A stretch of 64,000 bases of DNA, from positions 209,268-273,267 of the forward strand of contig DIZI01000041.1 of NCBI GenBank assembly GCA_002427885.1. Reading direction: 5' to 3'. Source of the DNA: Paludibacter sp. UBA6032 (lineage in GTDB: Bacteria > Bacteroidota > Bacteroidia > Bacteroidales > Paludibacteraceae). The notes under the pieces are model-generated. The model ran no database searches, was not told the origin of the DNA, and worked only from the letters and a program-made list of their open reading frames with translations. A program made the position numbers and the translations under genes. Numbering within the stretch: the first letter of the stretch is position 1; each line of letters opens with the position of its first letter. This document shows positions 45,597 through 54,005 of the stretch, piece after piece.

Positions 45597-45643
45597 CCCC
45601 AATAACGGACTTGAACCGTCGGATATACCCGCCATGCCCGGCT
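45597..45643 (-). other. tRNA 3'-end-like fragment
   Basis: On the minus strand, a T arm GACGG-TTCAAGT-CCGTT is followed by seven bases ATTGGGG resembling the 3' acceptor strand, just past the ribosomal cluster terminator. No matching 5' acceptor strand, D arm or anticodon arm is present, so it is not an intact tRNA. It may be a remnant left by recombination or integration at a tRNA gene. Confidence 0.35.
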
Positions 45644-45651
45644 CACCATAA

Positions 45652-45685
45652 AAAAAAGGAACAAACTTTCGTTTATTCCTTTTTT
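45652..45685 (-). terminator. Terminator of the ribosomal protein/rpoA cluster
   Basis: In the minus-strand RNA, GGAAUAAAC pairs with GUUUGUUCC (one G-U pair) around a GAAA tetraloop, extended by A/T pairs and followed by a U tract. It starts 28 bp after the rplQ stop. Confidence 0.88.
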
Positions 45686-45712
45686 CAAAAAAATTGTTTT
45701 TTTGATTTTGAA

Positions 45713-46246
45713 TTATTCAGCAGCAGGAGTTTCTTCATCAGTAACTACGGGTGCTTCAACTTCTGCCGGTTCTTCAACAGCAACTGCAGGTGCAGCAGCT
45801 ACAGGAGCAACAGTTTCAGCTTTCTTGGCAGTACCGGCACGACGTGTACGAGCAGCTTTCTTAACAGCTTTTTCTTTCAACATGTTTTCGTTGTAGTCAA
45901 CCAGTTCGATAATACACATTTCTGCGTTATCACCCAAACGGAAACCAGTACGTAAAATACGGGTATAACCTCCGGGACGGTTTGCAATCTTCACGGCAAC
46001 ATTTTGAAACAGTTCGGTAACCATTTCTTTGTTTTGCAAGTGACTGAATACGGTACGACGCGAGTGTGTGGTATCTTCTTTCGATTTGGTCAGAAGTGGT
46101 TCTACATACACCTGCAAGGCTTTAGCTTTAGCCAAAGTGGTGGCAATTCTCTTATGTTGAATAAGAGAAGAAGCCATATTGGACAACATTGCCTTTCTAT
46201 GAGCCGTTTGACGGCCTAAGTGGTTAAATTTTTTATTATGTCTCAT
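45713..46246 (-). CDS. rplQ: 50S ribosomal protein L17
   Basis: The protein has 177 residues. The conserved core (MRHNKKFNHLGRQTAHRKAM, NRPGGYTRILRTGFRLGDNA) ends near residue 125. It is followed by a basic stretch (KKAARTRR) and an Ala/Val/Glu/Pro-rich acidic tail of about 45 residues, which makes it much longer than the E. coli protein (127). It is the last gene of the cluster, 4 bp after rpoA. Confidence 0.96.
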   Translation of the reverse strand: MRHNKKFNHLGRQTAHRKAMLSNMASSLIQHKRIATTLAKAKALQVYVEPLLTKSKEDTTHSRRTVFSHLQNKEMVTELFQNVAVKIANRPGGYTRILRTGFRLGDNAEMCIIELVDYNENMLKEKAVKKAARTRRAGTAKKAETVAPVAAAPAVAVEEPAEVEAPVVTDEETPAAE

Positions 46247-46250
46247 CTCT

Positions 46251-47243
46251 TTACTCTTTATCTAATTTATATTTGGCAATGTCCATACCGAAGGACAGAT
46301 TCAGGCTTTCTAATTTTTCTTCTAACTCGGTGAGTGATTTTTTACCAAAGTTACGGAACTTCAATAAATCATGACGGTGGTATCCGGCCAATTGACCCAA
46401 TGTATCCACATCGGCAGCTTTCAAACAATTGAGTGCACGAACGGATAGTTCGAGGTCAGTCAGTTTTGTTTTCAGCAATTGACGCATATGCAGGATTTCT
46501 TCGTCAAACTCATCTCCTCCTTCACCTTCGGTTACTTCCAACGAAATTTTTTCGTCAGAGAACAACATAAAGTGATGTATCAGAATTTTAGCAGCTTCTT
46601 TCAGGGCTTCTTTCGGATGAATAGAACCATCGGTACTGATTTCGATCACTAATTTCTCGTAATTAGTCACTTGTTCCACACGATAGTTTTCAATTGAATA
46701 CTTCACGTTACGGATGGGAGTAAAGATAGAATCAATCGGAATAACCCCAATTTCGGCATTGGCAGGTTTATTATCTTCCGACGGAACATATCCGCGACCT
46801 TTGTTTACGGTAATATCTATCTGGAAACTGGCAGAAGGATCAAGCTGGCAGATTACCAATTTTGGATTCAGGACTTCAAAACCGGTAAAATATTTACCTA
46901 TATCGCCGGCTTTAAAAGAAGATGTTCCCGAAACATTAATAGTAACCTTTTCGTTTTCAATGTCTTCTACGATTTGTTTGAAACGTACTTGTTTCAAATT
47001 CAGGATGATGCTTGTAACATCATCAATCACTCCCGGAATAGTTGAATACTCATGATCGATTCCTTCTATTTTGATAGAAGTGATGGCGAAACCTTCGAGT
47101 GAAGACAAGAGGATACGGCGTAATGCATTACCTACAGTAATACCATAACCTGGTTCCAACGGACGAAATTCAAATTTACCTTGAAATGCGTCAGCTTCCA
47201 ACATGATAACCTTTTCGGGTTTTTGAAATGCTAATATAGCCAT
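46251..47243 (-). CDS. rpoA: RNA polymerase alpha subunit
   Basis: The 330-residue protein has an N-terminal assembly domain (FEFRPLEPGYGITVGNALRR at about 25-45, then EGFAITSIKIEG) that dimerises to seed RNA polymerase. The C-terminal domain from about residue 255 carries the helix-hairpin-helix segment VRALNCLKAADVDTLGQLAG and LKFRNFGKKSLTELEEKL for DNA and activator contact. It lies 11 bp after rpsD and 4 bp before rplQ. Confidence 0.97.
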   Translation of the reverse strand: MAILAFQKPEKVIMLEADAFQGKFEFRPLEPGYGITVGNALRRILLSSLEGFAITSIKIEGIDHEYSTIPGVIDDVTSIILNLKQVRFKQIVEDIENEKVTINVSGTSSFKAGDIGKYFTGFEVLNPKLVICQLDPSASFQIDITVNKGRGYVPSEDNKPANAEIGVIPIDSIFTPIRNVKYSIENYRVEQVTNYEKLVIEISTDGSIHPKEALKEAAKILIHHFMLFSDEKISLEVTEGEGGDEFDEEILHMRQLLKTKLTDLELSVRALNCLKAADVDTLGQLAGYHRHDLLKFRNFGKKSLTELEEKLESLNLSFGMDIAKYKLDKE

Positions 47244-47254
47244 GGATTCACTTT

Positions 47255-47860
47255 TTATTTAGAATACAACTCAACGATTAACTGCTCTTTGATATTTTCA
47301 GGAATATCTTCGCGTTCAGGAATGTGTAAATAAGTTCCTGACATAGTCGATGAATTCCATTCAATCCAAGGGTATTTACTATGGTTAAATCCTTCCAATG
47401 AAGTATTAATAACTTCCATAGATTTATTTTTTTCACGTACGGCAATTACCTGACCCGGACGGGTATGATAAGATGCGATGTTCACAACTTTTCCATCAAC
47501 GGTAATGTGCTTGTGACTTACCAACTGACGTGCACCTGAACGTGTAGGAGCGAATCCTAAACGAAATACCAGATTATCCAACCGTGATTCCAGTAATTGT
47601 AATAATACTTCACCGGTAACACCTTTGGTGCTGTGCGCTTTTTCGTACATATTACGGAATTGTTTCTCCAACACGCCGTAAGTATATTTTGCTTTTTGTT
47701 TTTCGCGTAATTGAATACCGTATTCCGACGTTTTTTTACGACGACCCTGACCATGTTGTCCGGGTGGATAATTCTTTTTAGCCAACACTTTATCTGGTCC
47801 GAAAATAGCTTCCCCGAATTTACGGGCTATTCTTGACTTTGGTCCAATATATCTTGCCAT
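47255..47860 (-). CDS. rpsD: 30S ribosomal protein S4
   Basis: The 201-residue primary 16S rRNA binder of the 30S body shows MARYIGPKSRIARKFGE at the N-terminus and the S4 RNA-binding module SRLDNLVFRLGFAPTRSGAR followed by LVSHKHITVDG. No N-terminal zinc cysteines are visible. A 144-nt leader with a hairpin separates it from rpsK, unusually long for this cluster. Confidence 0.97.
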   Translation of the reverse strand: MARYIGPKSRIARKFGEAIFGPDKVLAKKNYPPGQHGQGRRKKTSEYGIQLREKQKAKYTYGVLEKQFRNMYEKAHSTKGVTGEVLLQLLESRLDNLVFRLGFAPTRSGARQLVSHKHITVDGKVVNIASYHTRPGQVIAVREKNKSMEVINTSLEGFNHSKYPWIEWNSSTMSGTYLHIPEREDIPENIKEQLIVELYSK

Positions 47861-48004
47861 TTCTATTTTTTTTGTTTAAAATTGATTATATATTCCACGT
47901 GCACAAATTGGTCGAACTTAAAACAGCCGCGATTGCTGAGAGGTTTGAATGCAATCTTTTTCTTAACTTCACCCATTCGACTGCCGGGAAACCCGATTTC
48001 GAAT
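47861..48004 (-). promoter_or_regulatory. Structured leader upstream of rpsD
   Basis: The 144-bp gap between rpsK and rpsD starts with an inverted repeat TTCGA (47976-47980) / TCGAA (47999-48003) enclosing GGG (47986-47988) and CCC (47992-47994) around AAA. Other genes in this cluster are mostly 3-50 bp apart. In several bacteria S4 represses its operon by binding such leaders, so this is a candidate autoregulatory site or internal promoter region. Confidence 0.4.
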
Positions 48005-48394
48005 TTATACTCTTCTCCTTTTTGGAGGACGACAACCATTGTGTGGTAGTGGTGTAACGTCAACTATTTCGGTTACTTCGATGCCAGCACCGTGTATGGT
48101 ACGAATAGCTGATTCACGACCATTCCCCGGTCCTTTCACGTAGGCTTTTACTTTTTTCAAACCTAAATCTAATGCCACTTTTGAACAATCCTGAGCCGCC
48201 ATCTGGGCAGCATAGGGAGTGTTTTTCTTTGAGCCGCGGAATCCCATCTTACCGGCTGATGACCAGGAAATAACCTGACCACTTCCATTTGCAAGTGTAA
48301 CAATGATGTTATTAAAAGAAGAATGTACGTGCAATTGACCTACACCGTCTACTTTTACGACTCTTTTTTTGGCTGCAACTGTTTTCTTTGCCAT
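48005..48394 (-). CDS. rpsK: 30S ribosomal protein S11
   Basis: The 129-residue protein lines the mRNA path on the 30S platform. The conserved FNNIIVTLANGSGQVISWSS, GFRGSKKNTPYAAQ and the C-terminal PHNGCRPPKRRRV are all present. The basic N-terminal tail (MAKKTVAAKKRVVK) is typical of Bacteroidota. It lies 53 bp after rpsM. Confidence 0.97.
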   Translation of the reverse strand: MAKKTVAAKKRVVKVDGVGQLHVHSSFNNIIVTLANGSGQVISWSSAGKMGFRGSKKNTPYAAQMAAQDCSKVALDLGLKKVKAYVKGPGNGRESAIRTIHGAGIEVTEIVDVTPLPHNGCRPPKRRRV

Positions 48395-48447
48395 ATTAAT
48401 TGATAATTATTTTGCTTTTTTCTAAAATTCGCAAACAGTTAATAACA

Positions 48448-48828
48448 TTATTTAGTTGCCTTTTTCTTGTTAGCAACTGTTTTCTTTTTACCTTTACGTG
48501 TACGGGCGTTATTCTTCGTACTCTGACCTCTCAATGGAAGACCGATACGGTGGCGAACACCGCGGTAGCAACCGATATCCATCAAACGCTTGATGTTCGT
48601 TTGTACCTCTGAGCGAAGGTCACCCTCCACTTTGAATCCCGCTCCAATGATTTCGCGGATCTTAGATGCTTGGTCGTCTGTCCAATCTTTCACTTTGATG
48701 TTGATATCAACACCGGCAGTTTCTAAAATCTTTTTTGCACTATTGCGACCTATTCCGTAGATATAAGTCAATCCAACTTCTCCTCTTTTGTTTTGAGGTA
48801 AATCTACTCCGACAATTCTTATAGCCAT
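48448..48828 (-). CDS. rpsM: 30S ribosomal protein S13
   Basis: The 126-residue protein of the 30S head contacts the P-site tRNA and the 50S subunit. It has the opening RIVGVDLPQNKRGEVGLTYI, the RGVRHRIGLPLRGQSTKNNA block and a long Lys-rich tail (KGKKKTVANKKKATK). It lies between rpmJ and rpsK. Confidence 0.97.
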   Translation of the reverse strand: MAIRIVGVDLPQNKRGEVGLTYIYGIGRNSAKKILETAGVDINIKVKDWTDDQASKIREIIGAGFKVEGDLRSEVQTNIKRLMDIGCYRGVRHRIGLPLRGQSTKNNARTRKGKKKTVANKKKATK

Positions 48829-48855
48829 AAACTTATTTTTTCAAAAAATAAATAA

Positions 48856-48972
48856 TTAACCCTGACGTTGTTTAAACTTAGGATTTTTTTTGTTGATTAC
48901 GTACAAGCGACCTTTTCTCCGCACGATCTTGCAATCGTCGGTGCGCTTCTTTACAGATGCTCTTACTTTCAT
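48856..48972 (-). CDS. rpmJ: 50S ribosomal protein L36 (zinc-free form)
   Basis: The 38-residue protein is MKVRASVKKRTDDCKIVRRK at the N-terminus, closing with KFKQRQG. Of the usual zinc ligands (C11, C14, C27, H33), only C14 remains; the others are Thr, Asn and Phe, so this is the C-minus type. The ATG at 48972 is used; the frame is open further upstream (to 49044) but that part overlaps infA. It is 27 bp upstream of rpsM. Confidence 0.95.
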   Translation of the reverse strand: MKVRASVKKRTDDCKIVRRKGRLYVINKKNPKFKQRQG

Positions 48973-48988
48973 GGGAAAATATTTAATA

Positions 48989-49207
48989 TTATTTGTATCT
49001 AAAAGAAATTCTTCCTTTTGACAAGTCATAAGGTGACATTTCAACTTTCACTTTATCTCCTGTCAAAATCTTTATATAATGCATACGCATTTTACCGGAT
49101 ATATGAGCGGTTATAACGTGTCCGTTTTCCAATTCTACACGAAACATGGCATTCGATAATGCTTCGATTATCTTTCCATCTTGTTCGATTGCTGTTTGTT
49201 TGGCCAT
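48989..49207 (-). CDS. infA: Translation initiation factor IF-1
   Basis: The 72-residue S1/OB-fold protein occupies the ribosomal A site during initiation. It shows the conserved MAKQTAIEQDGKIIEALSNA, FRVELENGH and the ending DLSKGRISFRYK. It is 3 bp after map, consistent with co-transcription, and 16 bp before rpmJ. Confidence 0.97.
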   Translation of the reverse strand: MAKQTAIEQDGKIIEALSNAMFRVELENGHVITAHISGKMRMHYIKILTGDKVKVEMSPYDLSKGRISFRYK

Positions 49208-49210
49208 AAA

Positions 49211-49996
49211 TCAGATTGCTTTGTCTCCTAAAATTTGTTCTATATATTCAAAACTCGATAATATATCGGCTTTACCACGACGAATGGCTATTGAATGTTC
49301 GAAATGAGCAGAAGGTTTCCGGTCTAATGTCCGGGTAGTCCAACCATCATTTTCGAATACCAGATTACGTGTTCCAAGGTTAATCATAGGCTCAATGGCA
49401 ATTGTCATTCCAGCCTTAAGCATGATACCATTTCCCTTTCTTCCGTAATTCGGAACTTCAGGTGCTTCGTGCAATTTGCGTCCGACACCATGTCCGATCA
49501 TTTCACGAACCACTGAATAACCCCGCTCTTCGCAATAACTTTGGACAGCATAACCGACATCCCCAAGTCTATGACCTTCTTCTGCCTGTTCAATGCCTTT
49601 GTACAAAGACTCTTTGGTCGTGCGCAACAAATCAATAATTTCAGGTTTTACATTTCCTACACAAAAAGTATAAGCAGAATCACCATGAAAACCATTAATA
49701 TATGCACCACAGTCAACCGATATAACATCTCCATCTTCCAGAAAAACTTTGTCAGATGGAATTCCGTGTACAACCTGTTCGTTAATTGAAGTACAAATAG
49801 ATTTAGGGAAGCCACCATATCCGAGAAAACCCGGTACAGCTCCATTATCCCTTATAAATTCTTCGGCTACTTTATCTAACTGCTCGGTGCTTACGCCCGG
49901 AGCAATCAGTTTCGCCATCTCAGCTAACGTTTTAGCCACTATTTGATTACTAATACGAAGGTATTCAATTTCTTCGTCCGATTTTAAAAAAATCAT
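49211..49996 (-). CDS. map: Methionine aminopeptidase type I
   Basis: The 261-residue metalloprotease removes N-terminal Met from new proteins. The five metal ligands are visible: Asp in SVDCGAYINGFHGDSAYTF (two), His in GHGVGRKLHEAPEVPN, Glu in AIEPM and Glu in FEHSIAI. It follows secY by 11 bp and precedes infA. Confidence 0.96.
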   Translation of the reverse strand: MIFLKSDEEIEYLRISNQIVAKTLAEMAKLIAPGVSTEQLDKVAEEFIRDNGAVPGFLGYGGFPKSICTSINEQVVHGIPSDKVFLEDGDVISVDCGAYINGFHGDSAYTFCVGNVKPEIIDLLRTTKESLYKGIEQAEEGHRLGDVGYAVQSYCEERGYSVVREMIGHGVGRKLHEAPEVPNYGRKGNGIMLKAGMTIAIEPMINLGTRNLVFENDGWTTRTLDRKPSAHFEHSIAIRRGKADILSSFEYIEQILGDKAI

Positions 49997-50007
49997 TCTT
50001 ATTGTGT

Positions 50008-51351
50008 TTAGTAGGCAGAAGCACCACCTGAACGTCCTTTTATCCTTCCTGATTTCAATAAACCATCGTAATGACGCATCAACAAGTGACTTTCAATTTG
50101 TTGAAGTGTGTCAAGAACAACTGCCACCAAGATCAACAGGGAAGTTCCCCCGAAAAATTGTGCAAATCCCTGATTAATGCCCAGTATCTGTGCAAAAGCG
50201 GGCATAATAGCTATAATAGCTAAGAAAATCGAACCAGGCAACGTAATACGCGACATGATCAAATCCAAATATTCAGCAGTCCGTTTACCGGGCTTAATTC
50301 CGGGAATAAAACCATTATTACGTTTCATTTCTTCAGCCATTTGAGTCGGATTGATAGTGATAGCCGTATAGAAATACGTAAACACTACAATCAAAAGCCC
50401 GAAAACAAAGTTATACCAAAAACTTTTATTATCCATGAATGCACCTATAAAACCACTAACAGCTTCCGAATGTGCAAATCCGGCTAAAGTAAGAGGAATA
50501 AACATAATAGCCTGAGCAAAAATGATAGGCATTACACCAGCTGCATTAATTTTTAACGGAATATATTGACGAACACCACCGTATTGTTTATTTCCAACAA
50601 TTCTCTTTGCATATTGTACGGGGATTTTACGGGTTCCCTGAACCAACATGATAGAAGCAGCTATAACCAATAACAAAACGATAAGCTCACCAATAAACAT
50701 CACCAAACCTCCACCTGAATCAGTTAATCTAGAGGCAAATTCTTTGATTACTGCACCCGGGAAACGCGATATAATACCAATCAGAATGATAAATGAAATA
50801 CCATTTCCAATCCCTTTATCGGTAATACGTTCACCAAGCCACATCACAAACATGCTTCCTCCGCATAAAATCAGGGTTGAAGTCAGCGTAAACATAAATC
50901 CACTTGGAACTGCAGAACCGGCTTGCGCCAACTGTACACTTAAGTTAATCAAATACGAGGGACCTTGTAGCAACAAAATGGCTACAGTCAGGTAACGGGT
51001 AAATTGATTCATCTTGCGTGTTCCGCTCTCACCTTCACGTTGCAACTTTTGAAAATAAGGAACAGCTATAGTTAACAGCTGAATTACAATAGAAGCCGAG
51101 ATATAGGGCATAATACCCAAAGCAAAAACCGAAGCATTTGCAAAAGCACCACCCGAAAACATATCCAATAACGCAAGTAAACCACCGCTTGTCTGAGATT
51201 TTAACGCAGACAAAGCATTTGGATCAATACCAGGTAAAACTACATAAGAACCAAAGCGATAAATCATTACTAATAAAGTGGTAGTCAAAAGCCGACTACG
51301 AAGATCTTCAATCTTCCAGATATTTGTGATTGTCTCAATGAGTTTCTTCAT
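50008..51351 (-). CDS. secY: Protein translocase subunit SecY
   Basis: The 447-residue inner membrane protein forms the Sec channel with ten predicted helices. Family blocks include VLPGIDPNALSAL, the plug-containing GGLLALLDMFSGGAFANASVFALGIMPYI-type region, QREGESGTRKMNQFTRYLT and GIKPGKRTAEYLD. It exports the signal-peptide proteins of this window, including all T9SS cargo, to the periplasm. It lies 4 bp after rplO. Confidence 0.97.
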   Translation of the reverse strand: MKKLIETITNIWKIEDLRSRLLTTTLLVMIYRFGSYVVLPGIDPNALSALKSQTSGGLLALLDMFSGGAFANASVFALGIMPYISASIVIQLLTIAVPYFQKLQREGESGTRKMNQFTRYLTVAILLLQGPSYLINLSVQLAQAGSAVPSGFMFTLTSTLILCGGSMFVMWLGERITDKGIGNGISFIILIGIISRFPGAVIKEFASRLTDSGGGLVMFIGELIVLLLVIAASIMLVQGTRKIPVQYAKRIVGNKQYGGVRQYIPLKINAAGVMPIIFAQAIMFIPLTLAGFAHSEAVSGFIGAFMDNKSFWYNFVFGLLIVVFTYFYTAITINPTQMAEEMKRNNGFIPGIKPGKRTAEYLDLIMSRITLPGSIFLAIIAIMPAFAQILGINQGFAQFFGGTSLLILVAVVLDTLQQIESHLLMRHYDGLLKSGRIKGRSGGASAY

Positions 51352-51355
51352 GCCA

Positions 51356-51802
51356 TTAAATTTTTACGACTGTTCCACCTGCTGCAACAATTGCATCTTC
51401 AGCTGATTTCGAAAAACCATTTGCTTCAACTTCAATTTTCACAGTTAACACTCCTTTCCCTAAAATCTTAACTAATTCGGTTTTAGAAACAAATCCTGCT
51501 TCTTTCAAATCGCTAATACTAATTTTAGTAAGGTTTTTACTTTGTGCAAGCAGTTGTAAAGTATCTATATTGATAGCTTTATATTCTACACGATTAATAT
51601 TTTTAAAACCAAATTTTGGCAAACGGCGTTGGATAGGCATTTGACCACCTTCAAAACCAACTTTTTTCGAGTATCCAGAACGTGATTTTTGTCCTTTGTG
51701 CCCTTTTGTAGAGGTTCCTCCTAATCCTGAACCGGTACCACGACCAATTCTTTTTCTGGTTTGTGTAGAACCTACTGCAGGGGTTAAATTACTTAAATTC
51801 AT
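51356..51802 (-). CDS. rplO: 50S ribosomal protein L15
   Basis: The 148-residue protein has the Gly-rich N-terminal extension (TRKRIGRGTGSGLGGTSTKG, KGQKSRSG) that reaches into the 23S rRNA core and a C-terminal globular domain (VKIEVEANGFSKSAEDAI). The cluster order rpmD-rplO-secY is standard. Confidence 0.97.
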   Translation of the reverse strand: MNLSNLTPAVGSTQTRKRIGRGTGSGLGGTSTKGHKGQKSRSGYSKKVGFEGGQMPIQRRLPKFGFKNINRVEYKAINIDTLQLLAQSKNLTKISISDLKEAGFVSKTELVKILGKGVLTVKIEVEANGFSKSAEDAIVAAGGTVVKI

Positions 51803-51834
51803 ATCTTATTTTTTAATAGATTCAAAGAATAATA

Positions 51835-52011
51835 CTATTTGATAATTTCAACCAGATGATGCACTTTTGCTACCATTCCCAATATTTGGGGAGTTGCTTC
51901 GTGTTCAACTACGGCATTCATTTTTTTCAAACCCAGGGCTTCTAAAGTCAGTTTCTGAACATTAGGACATTTGATTTTACTTCTTACCTGTTTAATTTTT
52001 ATTGTTGCCAT
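51835..52011 (-). CDS. rpmD: 50S ribosomal protein L30
   Basis: The 58-residue protein, read from the ATG at 52011 to the TAG at 51835, begins MATIKIKQVRSKIKCPNVQK and contains TLEALGLKKMN, the L30 signature. It ends VAKVHHLVEIIK. The length is normal. It sits 10 bp after rpsE and 32 bp before rplO. Confidence 0.95.
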   Translation of the reverse strand: MATIKIKQVRSKIKCPNVQKLTLEALGLKKMNAVVEHEATPQILGMVAKVHHLVEIIK

Positions 52012-52021
52012 AATTTACTTT

Positions 52022-52540
52022 TTATCCGTTAAACACTGTATCTAATGAAACACCTCTGTTTTGAGCTACCATATGAGCATCACGCATTTCACCTAATGCT
52101 ACGATAGTAGCTTTTACCAAATTGTGAGGATTCGATGAGCCTTTTGATTTTGCCAATACATCAGTAATTCCAACACTTTCGAGTACCGCACGCATAGCAC
52201 CACCTGCCTTCACTCCTGTACCATGCGATGCAGGACTAATAAAAACCTGGGCTCCGCCAAATTTTGAAACCTGAGCGTGAGGAATTGTTCCATTGTGAAC
52301 AGGTACTTTAATCAGGTTCTTCTTTGCAGCTTCAGTTCCTTTAGCGATAGCAGCGGTAACTTCACCGGCTTTACCTAGTCCCCAACCTACTATTCCATCT
52401 TCATTTCCAACAACAACGATTGCCGAGAAGCTGAATGTACGTCCACCTTTGGTAACTTTCGTTACACGATTGATGGCTACCAATCGGTCTTTCAATTCTA
52501 AATCGTTGGTCGATTTTACTTTGTTCATATTTGTTGCCAT
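52022..52540 (-). CDS. rpsE: 30S ribosomal protein S5
   Basis: The 172-residue protein supports decoding accuracy and mRNA unwinding. It shows DRLVAINRVTKVTKGGRTF, then VGWGLGKAGEVTAAIAKG and APEVTDVLAKS-like GITDVLAKSKGSSNPHNLVKA. Expected length. It lies 6 bp after rplR. Confidence 0.97.
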   Translation of the reverse strand: MATNMNKVKSTNDLELKDRLVAINRVTKVTKGGRTFSFSAIVVVGNEDGIVGWGLGKAGEVTAAIAKGTEAAKKNLIKVPVHNGTIPHAQVSKFGGAQVFISPASHGTGVKAGGAMRAVLESVGITDVLAKSKGSSNPHNLVKATIVALGEMRDAHMVAQNRGVSLDTVFNG

Positions 52541-52546
52541 ACCTGA

Positions 52547-52891
52547 TTAAAATTTAAGGCCTGCTTCGCGAGCGGCGTCAGCTAATTGTTTAATTCTACC
52601 GTGATATAAATAACCGTTACGGTCAAATACCACTTCTGTAATTCCGGCTTCCTGAGCAACTTTAGCTACTAAAGCGCCTACTTTTGCAGCTTGCTCTGTT
52701 TTTGATACTTTATCTTTCAAACCCAATGACGATGCTGCAGCTACAGTCACTCCGTTTACGTCATCAATAAGTTGAGCATAAATCTGAGTATTACTTCTGA
52801 ATACAGTCATACGTGGTTTTTGAGCAGTTCCGTTAATTCTGTGACGGATATGTGCTTTTATTCTTGTTCTTCTATCTAAATTTGTTGTCAT
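52547..52891 (-). CDS. rplR: 50S ribosomal protein L18
   Basis: The 114-residue 5S rRNA-binding protein has RRTRIKAHIRHRINGTAQKP and RMTVFRSNTQIYAQLIDD, and ends FDRNGYLYHGRIKQLADAAR-EAGLKF. It lies 21 bp after rplF. Confidence 0.97.
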   Translation of the reverse strand: MTTNLDRRTRIKAHIRHRINGTAQKPRMTVFRSNTQIYAQLIDDVNGVTVAAASSLGLKDKVSKTEQAAKVGALVAKVAQEAGITEVVFDRNGYLYHGRIKQLADAAREAGLKF

Positions 52892-52912
52892 AATTTCACA
52901 AGTTTACGTAAA

Positions 52913-53464
52913 TTATTTACCAGCAGATTTACCTGCTTTGCGGCGAAGTACTTCACCCGCGAATTTAACACCTTTTCCTTTATATGGTTCCGGCTTACGG
53001 AATGAACGAATCTTTGCACAAACCTGACCAATCAATTGTTTGTCGCAACATTCCAAAATTAAAACCGGGTTTTGATTCCGTTCGCTCTTGGTTTCGATCT
53101 TAATAATATCGGGTAAACTCATAAATATATTGTGAGTATAACCTAATGCAAACTCCAGGGTTTGTCCCTGGTTTGATACACGATAACCAACTCCGACCAG
53201 TTCCATTGTTTTTTTGTAACCTTCTGAAACTCCTACAACCATGTTGCTTATCAGTGAACGGTACAAACCATGAAATGAACGGCTTTGTTTTTCGTCGTTT
53301 TGACGGGTTACATGACAAATACCATCTTCAACTGTGACTACAACATTTGGATTGATTTCCTGAGTCAAAACTCCTTTTGGACCTTTTACGGTTACTAACG
53401 CATCCTTCACAGTAATTGTAACTCCTGCCGGCACGTTTATGGGTAATTTTCCTATTCTTGACAT
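52913..53464 (-). CDS. rplF: 50S ribosomal protein L6
   Basis: The 183-residue two-domain protein lies near the GTPase centre. It shows MSRIGKLPINVPAGVTITV, the second-domain LVGVGYRVSNQGQTLEFALG and the signature KPEPYKGKGVKFAGEVLRRK. It is 18 bp after rpsH. Confidence 0.97.
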   Translation of the reverse strand: MSRIGKLPINVPAGVTITVKDALVTVKGPKGVLTQEINPNVVVTVEDGICHVTRQNDEKQSRSFHGLYRSLISNMVVGVSEGYKKTMELVGVGYRVSNQGQTLEFALGYTHNIFMSLPDIIKIETKSERNQNPVLILECCDKQLIGQVCAKIRSFRKPEPYKGKGVKFAGEVLRRKAGKSAGK

Positions 53465-53482
53465 ATTACTTTCCTCTTTCTT

Positions 53483-53878
53483 TTAATAAATGTAACACAA
53501 TACTTCGCCACCCACATTCAAGTCAAGCGCCTCTTTGTTAGTCATTACTCCTTTAGAAGTAGAAAGAATAGCAATACCCAGACCGTTCAATACGCGTGGC
53601 ATATCTTTATGTCCTACATATTGACGAAGACCGGGAGTCGAAACTCTGATCAATTTTTTAATCGAGCTAACCTTGTTAACCTGATCGTACTTTAAGGCAA
53701 TCTTAATGGTGCCTTGTGGACCTTCTTCTACAAATTTGTAGTTGAGGATATAGCCTTTTTCATGCAATATCCGGGTCATTTCTTTTTTCAAATTCGACGC
53801 TGGAACTTCCACAACACGGTGGTTTGCTTTGATAGCGTTCCGCAGTCTCGTAAGATAATCTGCTATTGGATCTGTCAT
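53483..53878 (-). CDS. rpsH: 30S ribosomal protein S8
   Basis: The 131-residue protein is a key assembly binder of 16S rRNA helix 21. It begins MTDPIADYLTRLRNAIKA and contains the C-terminal signature GLGIAILSTSKGVMTNKEA. In many bacteria S8 represses the spc genes. A 127-bp gap with an inverted repeat lies before it, after rpsN. Confidence 0.97.
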   Translation of the reverse strand: MTDPIADYLTRLRNAIKANHRVVEVPASNLKKEMTRILHEKGYILNYKFVEEGPQGTIKIALKYDQVNKVSSIKKLIRVSTPGLRQYVGHKDMPRVLNGLGIAILSTSKGVMTNKEALDLNVGGEVLCYIY

Positions 53879-53945
53879 ATTATTGTTTTTAAATTGATCC
53901 CGAATGCCAGGACAATATTTAATAATTTACTATTGAATTATTTAC

Positions 53946-54002
53946 AATTTACCATTTACACACTATCTGAATAGTAAATGGTAAATTAATAAATGGTAAA
54001 TG
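53946..54002. repeat. Inverted repeat between rpsN and rpsH
   Basis: A perfect 14-bp stem AATTTACCATTTAC (53946-53959) / GTAAATGGTAAATT (53974-53987) has a 14-nt loop. AAATGGTAAATG (53991-54002) repeats the right arm directly. It fills a gap of 127 bp in an otherwise compact operon and ends 4 bp after the rpsN stop. Confidence 0.75.
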
Positions 54003-54005
54003 CTT

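Noticed and set aside
45597..45660. Intact tRNA gene after rplQ
   Set aside because: Only a T arm and 3' acceptor-like strand are present; the 5' half is replaced by the operon's terminator.
45611..45955. Plus-strand Phe/Ser-rich frames over rplQ
   Set aside because: Antisense shadow of the Ala/Glu-rich L17 tail with no independent support.
47833..48063. Small proteins on either strand in the rpsK-rpsD gap
   Set aside because: They overlap the ends of rpsK and rpsD, show no family motifs and are better explained as a leader.
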